NCBI GenBank assembly: GCA_948146395.1
Contig: OX411555.1
Span: forward strand, 41,133,225 to 41,197,224
Origin: Fragum whitleyi
Taxonomy: Eukaryota; Mollusca; Bivalvia; Cardiida; Cardiidae
Direction of reading: 5' to 3'
Length of the DNA stretch: 64,000 bases
Shown: piece by piece, positions 45,405 to 56,362 of the stretch
Layout: each line of letters begins with the position of its first letter
How positions within the stretch are numbered: the stretch's first letter is position 1
The notes under the pieces: model-generated
What the model saw: only the letters and a program-made list of their open reading frames with translations
The model's database searches: none
Told to the model about the DNA's origin: nothing
Position numbers and translations under genes: made by a program

Positions 45405-46058
45405 CTGTAAAGTAAAAATATTTCATACTTACTAATAAACTCTGTGTTGTTACTATGTGTTGTGACACATCTTAGAATATTTGTTAAATCGGCAAAAACA
45501 TAAAAAAAAAAAATGAAAATTTGTATAACAATACTCAAGTCCTTTGTGCTGTTCAATCTCAATGTAGTACACCGCCAAATAAATCATTGTGGGTGCCATT
45601 TAAGGCCCTGTTTTGTCCTGGAAGCATAAAATGTATGACTACGGATGGTAAATATTAATACTTGAAACTGAAGCTATACAAATACAACACACACACACGA
45701 ATGCTTTAACACTTAAAACCAAGAAAATCAGGTATAACACATAGTTTTTCAATGTATGGAAATCAAAAGCAAATATGACTCTACTATTGAAATGTTCGTC
45801 GGTTTATCTCTCTGTCAGCTCCGGAAGGGGTAAAAAAATAATCGACGAAAAAAACGACCATAACATCATCATTACCATAGGCAACGCTAATGACATTAGT
45901 TTTAAAAGGGCTTGGCCTCAATTTTAACAATTTTCAAGTCATATAGTTTGGGTTAAGAACAAAACCATGGATTGCTGATTTCTCTCACCACATGATCACA
46001 AATGAGCCTTCAGTTACTAATCCACCAGAGTATAATTATTATATATCATACGACTCAC

Positions 46059-46178
46059 CTGCAAAATACGATTGTCTTTTTTGTATTTCTTTTCTTAGTG
46101 ACAAAGTATTGAAGCAACCATTTCAGCTCGAGTTCGTAGTCTTGCTTTGATTGTCTAACTTCCAAGTAAATGTTGGGT
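46059..46178 (-). pseudogene. RecQ relic, RecA-lobe 2 start
   Basis: Reads RPNIYLEVRQSKQDYELEL, then KWLLQYFVTKKRNTKKTIVF and CR, followed by the donor GTGAGT. The acceptor is probably ACTACACCAG. Too short to stand out as an open frame; supported by phase match to the next block. Confidence 0.85.
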
Positions 46179-46396
46179 CTGGTGTAGTAAACAAATTATA
46201 TTATGTATTTATCGTAATTATTAAGCTTCATTAACTTTGAAAAAGAAAACAAAACAAACAAAAACACACAAATGCATAAATTGATTTTTATTAAGAGGTG
46301 AAAATAAATATTTTTTTGTATTTCATGGAGGTAGAAGGTGTGCGGAGTAGATTTTAAGATAAGTGCTCGACCCAATCTCTTTATCTTATATTTATT

Positions 46397-46441
46397 TAAC
46401 AGATTTCCCAGATGGTCCCTTTTCGCGTGACGGGTCACATA
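46397..46441 (+). mobile_element. GTGACCC MITE, terminal fragment
   Basis: TTCCCAGATGGTCCCTTTTC then GCGTGACGGGTCACAT, one TIR of the family at 28125-28386, lying inside the RecQ relic intron. Confidence 0.75.
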
Positions 46442-46769
46442 TATGAAGATGGTAGAAATGTAAAATGATTTTGTTTAGCGTTACATATATTCCATCTGTG
46501 CAATGTAATAACTAGTAAAAGTTGCTGGATGCCGCTATCATCTTCGTCTTACTAGTAATTTCAACAAGAGCTTCGCTCCGCTGGGGCTTGTCAGTAACCT
46601 TGGCTTGTCAGTAACGAGAGCTTGAATAATAGCTAAAAATATTTCAGACAGACAGACGGACAGCTGGTGCCATAACATAGTATGACCTTTTTAGTGTAAA
46701 TTGAAAATGATTTTATGCACAACTATATGCCAAACAGTTATTTTGCAAGTTTCAGTTCATTCCAATTCC

Positions 46770-47400
46770 AAGTGTGACGAGTTGCTCACAAAAGAAATAT
46801 AGTGAATTTCAATCAATTCAAGGGCAGATAATACAAGAAAGAGCAAAGCTATTTGAATTTCTGAAGTCTTATGCACAACCAAATATCAGGGTTACATTAT
46901 GGCAAGATTCATTTCAATCAAATAACATTTGTTGGTGTTGTGCACACACACGTCAAAAAATCTGTAAATTTAAACAATTTTGTGAAGTAAAGGGCAGATA
47001 AATCAGGAACTACTTTAAATATGAAAATATATTTAGTCCTTAGCTCAAATAGACAATCTACAGAGTCATCATGGCAAGTTTCCTTTCATTCCCATCCAAA
47101 ATGTAGGAGAAAATGAGCTGACAAGAAATTTTGTTTTTCATCAACTCAAGGGCAGATAATCCAAGATAACTTCAGAATTACTGGAGCATTTTGAATTGAA
47201 AAGTCTTATGCAAAACTAGACATCATAGAGAATATTATCTAGTTTCAGCTCATTTCAATTCAAAGTTAAGGAGGAGTTGCACACAAAATACAGTGATTTT
47301 CGTTTAATTCAAGGGCAGATAATTCAAGATTTCTCAGGAATGACTGGAGAAATTTAAATTTCAAAGGTCTTATGCGCAACTAGTTAATCAGGAAAACTCG
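46770..47400 (+). repeat. Diverged tandem repeat with AAGGGCAGATAAT
   Basis: AAGGGCAGATAA occurs at about 46820, 46990, 47150 and 47320, each preceded by TCAATTCA-like and followed by CAAGA-like sequence, giving units of about 165-170 bp. It fills the intron where the missing RecQ motif II exon would be expected. Confidence 0.7.
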
Positions 47401-47656
47401 GTGGAAATTGTGAAAGATAATGAGTTCCAAAATATCGTGGTACTATTACGGGTCCACTTTTTTAAGTCGACCGCTATCGAGCATGTATTACAAAATTTGC
47501 CGTAAATGACGGAGGTCAACTTTGCACTTATGGTTAAGATGTACAGTTTGATTGGTCAATCGATCATTCGTTTGATAGCCGCAATCTCCACCATAAGTTA
47601 TCTTTAATCTTTAGATACTTATCATTAAAGCTGCCTAGATTATTTTAAAAACTTAC

Positions 47657-47850
47657 CTGATCTAACATAAGCGGCAAAAGGGTGTAACACATGCTCTTTC
47701 CAAATCCCGTAGGTAGAATGGCAACAGTATCCTGTTTGGCAAGCAGTGCATTTAAAACTATAATCTGTTCCTTTTTCAATGAATAATCAAAACAAAAGCG
47801 CGAATCCGTTTGCAATCAGTAGCAATTCTTGCAGCGTCCATTTTTGTCAT
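47657..47850 (-). pseudogene. RecQ relic, Walker A block
   Basis: Minus-strand reading ends with LNALLAKQDTVAILPTGFGK, then SMCYTLLPLMLDQ, and donor GTAAGT. From the ATG at 47850 the block is 194 bases, one short of a multiple of three. The frame shifts between KRIRAF and the helicase frame near the T/A runs at 47789-47797. Confidence 0.85.
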
Positions 47851-48064
47851 CTGCATGAAATGCCTCGTACACCGATATATAATGACTCGTTGTTTCCAGA
47901 TAAAGTCTGCGCACACGGAAATTTGTTGACCATTACTCAAAAATGCTTTGTTTCATGATAACGACTTATTAAAACATTAATTACTTAATCCAAATTCTGC
48001 GCAGCGCTAAAAAGGGATTACTGCTTGATGCATAATTATGTTTAAATAAAACAAAAGTGTAAAA

Positions 48065-48770
48065 ATGGATTGCGTAAATTGTGGGCGGCAGTTTGAAAAA
48101 CGAAGCAAAGGCTTCAAAAGAGAACCTCTTGTAGGTACGTCTCGGACGTCGCAGGATATACGTGATATATTTGACACTACAATTACGCCAAGGTTGGACA
48201 AGGACCAAAGATTTCTATGTGACGGGTGTGAAAAACTTTTACGGTAGAAGAGGCAGGTCATCGACCAAGAAAGGAACTGTTCGGAAAAAAGGACCGCTTC
48301 GGTTATATCGGAGTGAAAGGAAAAAAATCTTCCTCTTGAAACATCAACTCCAGCAAAACTACCAAGAACATTACAATCTTTGAAATCATCTATGGTAAGT
48401 ATTTCGTACGATCTCTTCTTTCCATCACTCGCTCTTTTTAGCTCATCTGAGCACACCAGCAACACTTGATCGACATGGTAAACTTGCTGGGGTCCTTTCA
48501 CAAACAATGGACCAGAAATGTGCAACACTTGTTGATGTTGAAAAGAGACCGTTCGGTGGGAAAAGGCAGGATATCAAAAGCGATGACATGTCTCTTTTCA
48601 TATCGCACCTGTGGCGAGAAAAACTAACAGAATTTGTACCAGGCAGGGCACATAAATCTTTTCCGAACATAACTTCCACAATTGAGATGAAGGACATGGA
48701 CAAATATGGAGTGAAGATGCATAAGCTAAGCAAAAGACTAGATAAAAGAATACGAGTGGTTGCAAATTAA
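48065..48770 (+). pseudogene. Cys-rich zinc-finger-like protein relic, divergent to RecQ
   Basis: The frame starts MDCVNCGRQFEKRSKGFKRE and reaches FLCDGCEKLLR, a C-x2-C ... C-x2-C arrangement like an N-terminal zinc-binding (ZAD-like) domain. The same frame continues to a perfect donor at 48395 (SSM then GTAAGT) but is cut by TAG (after CEKLLR) and TGA (after ASVISE). A second block ending at 48770 reads MSLFISHLWREKLTEFVPGR and continues to a stop; its frame does not match a phase-0 junction to the first block at either visible acceptor (48441, 48459). So it is broken, or wrongly modelled here. It starts 214 bp from the RecQ ATG, on the other strand. Function unknown; multi-copy bivalve proteins of this look exist to my knowledge. 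Confidence 0.55.
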
Positions 48771-48935
48771 ATTGCCGATTTTGTTTTGAATACAATATGA
48801 CAGTCTTGGTGAATTTGTGTGCATTTTTTCAGGAATATAGCATAAGATATATTTGTAAGTGAAATTCAAAAACAACATCTCGACAAGCACAAGCCATATC
48901 GCACATTGTTTTTTAATTTCTATATACATCATTTT

Positions 48936-49963
48936 TAGCTCCACTGGCTGAAAGCCACTGGGGCTATTGTCATGGCGTTGTGTCCGTCGTGCGTCCGTCC
49001 GTCCGTGCGTCCGTCCGGTCGTAAACTTTTCTTTAAAAATCTTCTCCTCAGAAACTACTGAATGGATTTCAACCAAACTTCACAGGAATGATCCTTGGGT
49101 GACCCTCTTTCAAAGTTGTTCAAGAAATTTTGATCCAATGAAAAACTTGGATTTAATGGGCGTGGCTAATTTCCAAATATGGTAAAAAGTGAGTTTTCTC
49201 AGATTCTAATTGATTGATAACAATTAAATTTTACATGAATGATCCTTGGCTGACCTTTTATCAGTCTACAAAATATCATTGTGATCGGATGGAAAATATG
49301 CATTTTATGGGCGGAGGTCATTTCTCTATATGTTATATAGTGGAAACTTTGAAAATCATTTTCTCAGAATGTAATGAATGGATATCAACCAAACTTCACA
49401 GGAATGATCCTTGGGTGACCTTTTATCAATCTACCAAAAATTATTGTGATTGGATGAAAAATATGCATTTTGTGGGCAGAGGTCATTTCTCTATAAGTTA
49501 TAAAGTGGAAACTTTGAAAATCATTTTCTCAGAATGTAATGGATGGATATCAACCAAATTTCACTTGAATGATCCTTGGGTGACCCATTATCAGTCTACA
49601 AAAAATTATTGTGATCGGATAAAAAATATGCATTTTATAGGCGGAGGTCATTTCTCTATATGTTATATAGTGGAAACATTAAAAATCATTTTCTCAGAAT
49701 GTAACCGATGGATATCAACCAAATTTCACTGGAATGATCCTTGAGTGAACCTTTTTCATGCAGCGAAAAATTATTGTCATTGGATGAAAAATATGTCTTT
49801 TATGGACAGAGGTCATTTCTCTATATGTTATATAGTAGAAACTTTGAAAATCATTTTGACATCAGTAGAACTCAAAATATCTTAAGATCTAGTCAAACCT
49901 TAGATTTGCTATTTCAACAATTTCAAGACTGTGGAGCGACTCAAGCCATTCATGGCTTTCTAG
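48936..49963 (+). mobile_element. Array-bearing element, family B, copy 2
   Basis: Starts TAGCTCCACTGGCTGAAAGC and has 165-bp units (markers at 49310, 49475, 49640, 49804). It ends AGCCAT-TC-ATGGCT then TTCTAG exactly as at 28049. The unit length of 55 codons leaves a 176-codon repetitive open frame (49214-49744) that is not a gene. Confidence 0.8.
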
Positions 49964-51239
49964 TTACTTACTGTGTGGAAAAAGATCGGTTCCATTTCCA
50001 CGATGAAAAAAATCACGAAAAAATTGGATCCCTCTTTATCGAGCCTATCAGGCAAATCGAGAGTTACGAGTGACTCAAAGTGAATTGAGAAGTTGTTGAC
50101 CAACCCTATCATTAAATGTATAAATGTTCGAAAATGTTTAACCAAGTGCTGACACTTTTACAGAAACATCCCATCCTTGTAACTTCAGCTTCAGGAAAAA
50201 CAACAACTGATGCGTCTTTAGAGCTGTTATATAGTAAATACAGAAATACAGTTATCCGGTAGTGAATTAAAGAAAAAAGATTATTGTGTATGACGTTTCG
50301 TGGCGTTAGAATGTTTAAGAAAATAAAATGTTTTAATAGTAATATTTTCATATTTAGTTCAAGTTTTTAAGGCGCCCATTTTGACTGATACCTAGTTCCA
50401 GTCAGTATTAAATATTCCTTTGTCTATTTTCTAAGATTTTCTTGTTCAAAGAGCAGAGGTTCGTTTTTTAGAGCAAAATGAAAAATCCCGCTAAATAAGA
50501 TTTTTAAGACGTCATTAGAAACAATTTTCAATACTTTGAGTGAAAACATTCGACGTCGTCAAGGCTACTCGTTTTAAGCCAATGCAAAACCATCTTCGTT
50601 TCCTCATTAAGATATAGTGTGATTTGTTTTACCCGAACTTAAACTCGCTCATTTAAATGAATTAAAATCCGACGAATTCTACTCGGTATTGGTCGTGCTG
50701 TGTTCGTACTTTGTTCAGCTTAAACTTCGGGTCCTATGTAAACTGTATAAGGCTTAGACAAAGTCTATAAGTGTAACTTTAAATAACAGTTGCCGTAAGA
50801 GCTCAAAGGGCTAGAACGCCAGCACAATAGTCTTATTTACATCGTCAATATTTTTTGCGCGATTTCGAGACTCGAAAAGACCATTCTTTATCTTTTTTTG
50901 TCCTTTTTTTTGTTTCGTATTTTTTTTTTACTTTTCTTTAGAGTTGGTGTTGTTTATGTGCGTATATGTATTTTCTTGAATCTATAAATTCGTTATTTTC
51001 ATTTTTTTCATTTATCATTTTAATTTAATTATTATTTGTTTAGTTATTATATCGTTTAAGTTGGTATTTATAAATACCTGTTTAACGACAATTTGCCTCA
51101 TGTTCATTAATACAAACTTGTTTTTTTTATTCTTGTATTAAAAAAGATGTAACATTTTTCTGGCCCCAAAGTCTGTCTATCGCCTTTAATTAAGGTAAAT
51201 ACTGTTTCGATCTATTTGCTTATACATCACTTAATCATT
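49964..51239. other. No gene seen; includes inverted relative of 43130-44035
   Basis: 50350-50620 contains, in opposite orientation, the core GTGAAAACATTCGACGTCGT and TTCGTTTCCTCATTAAGAT seen at 43280-43330 and 43760. 50870-51150 is T-rich low complexity. No coding signal. Confidence 0.5.
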
Positions 51240-51480
51240 TTTTCTGCAAGCCCCGGGTTTAATACACGGCAGTCCTTCTTTCCGACTATTTGTTTCCCAC
51301 TTATGAGTCGATACTCTTAGACCTATGACGGATAGCAGCTGATGACTAAGAAAGGGTGTAATGTCAGTACTGGTGAGAGAAATACCAGGAATTCATTGTC
51401 GGGTGCTGACGACACCGCTGTATAATTGAAAATTTGTTAAGAACGGCTTATAACCCCATTCAAACAAAACAAACACACTT
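51240..51480 (+). mobile_element. SINE family 1, diverged
   Basis: Retains CCCGGGTTTAATACACGG, then GGATAGCAGCTGATGACTAA, GTACTGGTGAGAGAAATACC and the tail CCCCATTCAAACAAAACAAA. The head is truncated. Confidence 0.7.
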
Positions 51481-51854
51481 TTAAGGTAGTGAAAGTGTTT
51501 TTCGTTTCTCTTTATTTCTTTTTTGGTGAAACAAAATGAAGTTTGCAATAAATTTAAAAAAAATATTCCCAAAATTCGGTTTTGGGCGATCTAGATATAT
51601 AGACAACTTCATAAAGTTGTAGTTATTTGGTTTGAGTTGTCCGCCGACATAATAGCTTACTGCGCTACCGATACCGCTACGGTATCTACCATGAACATGC
51701 TATAATTGAGAGAGATTATATACATTTGATTCTGTAGCACGCCTTCTGTGAATCAAGCGATAGTGAACGACATTTAGCGAGGTATTATTGGAATCGTATT
51801 CATGAGCTCATTAGATATGCATGCATGAAGGTCAGATTCGAGTTAAACTTAATA

Positions 51855-51970
51855 ATCCCACTATATCTTAAGATTCTTATTGAGCCGCTTAAAAATCTTA
51901 TTCTAAAAAACGCTACTTCTTAAAAATCTTTATGAGATTCTTAAGAATATTAACCTAAGAAACGCACCTC
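51855..51970 (-). repeat. Inverted relative of the 159-bp tandem repeat
   Basis: CTTAAGATTCTTATTGAGCC and GCTTAAAAATCTTATTCTA are complements of the AGCCGCCCAATAAGAATCTT and TAGAACGAGATTTTTAAGC stretches at 43725-43780. Confidence 0.6.
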
Positions 51971-52411
51971 TGAACAATTTTCGTGAAAAACATAAAAGGG
52001 AGACATGAGGGATATTGCGAAGAAGGATTGTCGCCGTTTAAGCGTTGACTCGAAGTAAATATAAACCGCGTACCATCTAACAACTGCTTAATTGTATACA
52101 ACAACAACGAGGTCACGCATTCTTTCCAGATAACGATTTAAATGGCTGTGTCGGGGAGAGTCGTCGGATTTAATGTCGAGTTTTACACTCGCAAATGGAA
52201 ATTTCCTTCGAAAAATGTTGATAATTAGTTGATATTTACATAAATTAATAATAGAGGACATAAAGATCGCGTATTTATAAATAGTCTGTGAACATACACA
52301 GTTAACAGGTAGGTTACTCCGAGTACCTAACTTTCTCACGGAAAAGATGCAATCGTATTGAGACGTTACAATGAAATATGTAACGTCCAAAATTAGACTA
52401 GGGCTAGTGCA
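51971..52411. other. No gene seen
   Basis: Mixed-composition sequence. The longest minus-strand frame (52088-52447) has no recognisable motif and runs into the SINE that follows. Confidence 0.4.
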
Positions 52412-52625
52412 AGAAAACATGACAAAACTACTGCTGAGATATGCCATGGTTCTTTAAGGTTCTCGGTGTAAAGCACAGTCACATGGGACCTTTGTTTAAG
52501 GTCTATTCTAAAAGACAATTTGATTGTTAGTGTGCCAGCCCGGCAATTGAACCCTCATGGTCTAACTTCAATGGTTTTAAAGTCAAGTGCTCAACCAACT
52601 GAGCTACTCAGGCTAACTGTACATT
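52412..52625 (-). mobile_element. SINE family 2, copy 2
   Basis: On the minus strand: head GTTAGCCTGAGTAGCTCAGT, TGGTTGAGCACTTGAC (A-box region) and GGGTTCAATTGCCGGGCTGG (B box). The other end, ACTACTGCTGAGATATGCCA on the plus strand, matches 38020-38075. Confidence 0.75.
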
Positions 52626-53022
52626 GCAGATCTCCTTAAAAGACTTGTAAAAATTGGAAGTGTGTGTTGCCGTATTGTTGGCTCTCATTTTTGTTGGCCA
52701 TCTTAAAGGCTGCCAACAAGCCTACATGCACCGTTGCTTTTGGCAGGTGATTCCACTAGATAGTGGTGTTTACAAAAAAAGACTGCTTCCGCTATGTTTG
52801 TTCTGATGCGAAAACTGTATTTCTTTGTTCTAATTGACCTTTTTGGCTTTTGGAATATGGGGAATTTTGATGCAGCCAGGGACGGATCTTTCCCCTCAAC
52901 CACCTTGTACATTAAAACTAGTCGCAGATTTTTTTTTCTTCTTGGGTCTCAAGTTCCAGTTCTCTGCTGAAGCAATGGATAGTTACTGGTTCTCAAGATC
53001 TTTATTCCTTTTTATACACCGC

Positions 53023-53520
53023 CGGAGGCGGTTGTATATTAGGGTCATCTTCTCCATCTGTCTGTACATACATACATACGTACATCCACTTTTCTCGTGA
53101 GCACAACTCCTCTCTCATTTATTGACCAATTTTGATGAAACTTTTACAGAATTTTCCTAGTCACCTGACCTTGCACACCTCATGGAATAAAAGGCCTTCA
53201 TGTAAAAAAAATCTTGTGAAAGCAACTCCTCCCTCATTTACAGACCAATTTGAATGAAACCTTCACAAAATGTTCCTAGTCACCTGACCTAGCACATATT
53301 GTCAAGGTTTGGTGAATTTTGGCAGTGTTATGGAAAAGGGGCCTTCTTGTAAAAATTCTTTTGAACGCAACTGCCCTGGCCTCCATTTATGGAATGATTT
53401 GGATGAAACTTTCACAAAATGTTCCTAGTCACCTGATCTTGCCTATATAGTCGCGGTTTGGTGAAATACAGCTGCGTCATGGAAAAAGGGGCCTAAGTGG
53501 CCATTGATTTGGTTGGGATG
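53023..53520 (+). mobile_element. Array-bearing element with TATACACCGCC hairpin start
   Basis: Starts with the hairpin ACACCGCC-GGA-GGCGGTTGT. A CTGTCTGTACATACATAC stretch is followed by three diverged repeats of about 120 bp containing GAAACTTTCACAAAATGTTC and CTAGTCACCTGA. The 3' end is not defined. Confidence 0.6.
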
Positions 53521-53740
53521 GGGGGGTTACTAGAAGCTATAAGTTTGACGAAAAATCATGCAAAAAATGGTCAATCTTGACGTTTTAAGTAGGGAAAGGG
53601 TTATATAAAGGCATGGGGCTCAATTTGAACTCTAAATCTCTAACGGTATGTTGTGGACATATATCGGAGGTCAAAGTTTTATTTTTTTGCGGATTTAATG
53701 ATTTGTTTGGTCAAATAACAGATTATTGATTTCAAATTGA

Positions 53741-53979
53741 TTAACCCTTGTCATGCTGAATAAATTTTGGCTAATTATTTTCGTCAAAATCAAAGGGCAA
53801 AAAGCACTGAAAAACCAGGTAAATTTTTATTTGAAAAAACTAATCTATTGACAATCCAGGTTTGAAAGTGAAAACAGGTGGTGTAGACTAACATCAGACT
53901 GCACATATGTGTAGGTTGACGTTTGTCCATAGCTCCTGCCAAAGCAGGAATATTCCGGGTTCAGCATGACAAAGGTTAA
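53741..53979 (-). mobile_element. TTAA-ended MITE, copy 7
   Basis: TTAACCCTTGTCATGCTGAA at the left, AGCATGACAAAGGTTAA at the right, CAGACTGCACATATGTGTAG core. 239 bp, well preserved. Confidence 0.9.
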
Positions 53980-54019
53980 CATATTTAATCAGTCGTTTAT
54001 AAAGGGATGACTCTACTTT

Positions 54020-54277
54020 ATTTCAGACACTTAAGTGATGGGTTATCATGGGAAAGCCTTGGCAATTTGTGATATCTCTTATTCTGCTGAAGGCATATCA
54101 CTTGAAACTTGGCAGTCATGGCACATATTTACTATCAAAAGAGGTACCTATACTAACAAGAGGGATAACTCTAGACGCATTTAATGCGAATTATGCCTCT
54201 TTTTTGCCTCTTTCTTTTTAAATCAGTATCCAGCACCCAACAGTCAAACAAAGGCACTCCTAGGTGGTGCTCTTGTT
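54020..54277 (+). mobile_element. Family F element, copy 3
   Basis: AAAGCCTTGGCAATTTGTGA, then TCACTTGAAACTTGGCAG and AATCAGTATCCAGCACCCAA. It ends with a hairpin GGCAC-TCCTAGGTG-GTGCT and CTTG. It keeps the same T-rich stretch (GCCTCTTTTTTGCC) that is interrupted at 22289. Confidence 0.65.
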
Positions 54278-54452
54278 ATACAGCATGATAGTGATTAACT
54301 TCATTTAGTAACCTAACGGTTTTTGTGCACAGGGTTCCAGCTACTAGACCACACACATTATATGACTTGTACAAGTGGATGTTGAATCATTCATCAACAC
54401 CTTGTAATACATGATGTTTGTGTGTCATGACAATATAAAACCTGTGAAATTT

Positions 54453-54560
54453 TACCCTTGTCATGCTGAACCCAACATATTCTTGCTTTGAGAGGAGGGA
54501 TATAGACAAAGATCAGCCTGCACATAATGTGCAGCCTTACAATGTATAGACACTTGATAC
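54453..54560 (+). mobile_element. TTAA-ended MITE, left fragment
   Basis: TTTACCCTTGTCATGCTGAA followed by GATCAGCCTGCACATAATGT; the right half is missing and the sequence continues into a CAATGAACCCTCAA end of the GCAATACT family. Confidence 0.6.
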
Positions 54561-54639
54561 AGTCTTGCAATGAACCCTCAATTTGTGCAGTCTGTTCTTA
54601 ATTTATAACACCTGATTTCGTTTTTAAAAACAAGAAAAT

Positions 54640-54903
54640 GCCCCCACCATAGCGCAGTTGGTTAGGCATAAGACTTCCAATCTGGAAGTCGTGGGTTCGA
54701 TCTCCGGTGGCCACAAATTCCCTTTCCGACGTTTGTCTCTCACCAATAGGTGGATAATCGTAAACCATGAAAGATAGCAGTCGGAGGCTAGGAAAGGGTG
54801 GAAATGGTAATACAGGTGAAAGAAATACCAGGAATCCATTGTTAGGTGCTCTGGCCGCCACGAAATTGTTGAAAGCGGCGTAAAACCCATTCAAACAAAC
54901 AAA
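54640..54903 (+). mobile_element. SINE family 1, second subtype, copy 2
   Basis: Head GCCCCCACCATAGCGCAGTT, arm AGACTTCCAATCTGGAAGTC, B box GGGTTCGATCTCCGGTGG, shared body and tail CATTCAAACAAACAAA. Minus-strand open frames here are SINE shadows. Confidence 0.85.
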
Positions 54904-56142
54904 TCTTCTTTTTCTCAATGTTTTCTACTTTAGTAAAATGAGTTTGAAAGTTAAACTATCAACAGACATTTTTTGTCGAGCCCACTATGCTTCATGTGAA
55001 GTCCCTGTGGTTATTCCTAGATCAGATTGCTTGCACATTTGAGTGTGAAATAACTGTTTTACAAGTTATAATACATGAAACATGATGTTAACTTCTTTCA
55101 TTTTTACTATAACAAATTCATGATATGTTGAACATGACATCTTGTAGTTTACAAAGCTCTATTTGACCCATTACAAAATGACAAAATTTTAATCTGCCAA
55201 AATTAACCCTTTCCTTCTTTCCTAATTTGAGACTGATCCAATGAAAGAAGTTCCAGAAGACAATTTCATGTAAACAAATCTTACATTTTTTAAGTAGGAA
55301 ACTTTGTAGAAAAAGCAAAAATGCTTGTAACTGTGTCCATAAAGCTTGTGCTAACTTTCTACGTGTGGGGTATCAAAAAGAGGTATCGGTATTGTGTGGG
55401 AGTGGGCATATTTAAAGAAAAAGTGGTCATTTCTGAGTACTTGTAAACTTGAAAATGACGCCATTAAGGGTACAAAACATGTAGGAAAAGGAGAACTTTT
55501 TTGTTTAAAGTTGCAAGGATGTTTAGATTAAGACTCCGGAGTTAATTTCCATGTTTGAAAATCATATTTCATTTTTGTCAACAAAATCCTATGTTTTGGG
55601 TATGCAGTTAAAATTGAATTTTTTCAACTTCAATTTTAATTTGTACAAAGCTAAAAAATGTCATTGGTTAAATCTACGAAATGAAGTGTCTCAACCCTTT
55701 CCAACACAATCTCAGAAATTGTATAAAAAAATTATTTTGGAAGAAGGAGAATTTGCTTTTGTCAACTAATTTCTTCTTTTCGCACAATTCTCTCTTCCTC
55801 ATTTATTATGATTCCAAAATTCTGCTTTTGGATAATGATTTCAAGGTAAAAAAAAAAGATAAGGGGGAAATGTTGAGAAGGAACTTACAAATTCTTATCA
55901 GCTATCTAAAAGTAAGTTAAGTGCTCTTTGGTCTTGCTAAGCTGTATAAAACTCGAATATGTCAAATCTGAAGCATTGTGACATTAATATTTTATTTGTA
56001 AAGTTTTTTGAAGGAATAAAAACATGGGTGAAATGCAAAGAGTAATGTTTTCTTTTTCACAATGTTCTCATTTTTCATCAACATGTCAAATCACAGGATT
56101 GTGTGGTTATCATAAGGACAAAACCTAACTGATTTTCATTTA
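54904..56142. other. No gene seen
   Basis: AT-rich sequence upstream of MFSD13A. 55720-55800 and 56040-56090 resemble the intronic repeat at 11320-11840. A first non-coding exon or promoter of MFSD13A may lie here, but nothing identifies it. Confidence 0.4.
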
Positions 56143-56150
56143 ATCAAAAC

Positions 56151-56281
56151 ACTCAGTATTTGAATATTTCGACAAAAGTTGCCTTTTTCAAGAAAAATGA
56201 AACAAATCAAAGTAACACTATAGATTTGTTTTGATTTTCTTGAAAAAGGCAATTTTTGCCGAAATATTCAAATACCGAGTT
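56151..56281. mobile_element. Foldback element, arms of about 58 bp
   Basis: ACTCAGTATTTGAATATTTC, then CTTTTTCAAGAAAAATGAAA, is mirrored by TTTTCTTGAAAAAGGCAATT and GAAATATTCAAATACCGAGT. The loop is short. It lies about 500 bp upstream of the MFSD13A start codon. Confidence 0.8.
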
Positions 56282-56362
56282 TGATAAAATGTTTATTCTA
56301 TTCCCTTTGAATAATTATGTGATATTGTATCTAACTTATTTTGTTTCATTTATTAATTTCAG

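Larger units (their letters stand above)
44897..47850 (-). pseudogene. RecQ-family helicase relic
   Basis: Three exon-like blocks on the minus strand match a RecQ helicase. 47850-47657 has Walker A AILPTGFGKSMCY after LKKEQ. 46178-46059 has RPNIYLEV and KTIVFC. 45404-44999 starts RTYSAVYNR and holds [20 protein letters not shown] and [10 protein letters not shown] (motifs V and VI). The second and third blocks splice in phase through R at FC-RT. Lesions: the ATG frame (MTKMDAARIATDCKRIRAF) is one base out of register with the Walker A frame; no exon with the DEAH-type motif II or motifs Ia-III was found; and a TGA at 44996-44998 precedes an in-frame Cys-rich, zinc-site-like tail (NCFCGAYKCCMNC) ending at a TAA at 44897. 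RecQ helicases unwind DNA 3'-5'; this copy cannot make a full enzyme. The first lesion could be an assembly error. Confidence 0.85.

Noticed and set aside
49214..49744. 176-codon frame with threefold internal repetition
   Set aside because: The 165-bp repeat of family B is 55 codons long, so an open unit stays open; the same DNA repeat elsewhere is interrupted by stops.
52088..52447. 119-codon minus-strand frame
   Set aside because: No motif; it overlaps the end of a SINE and has no splice or start support.
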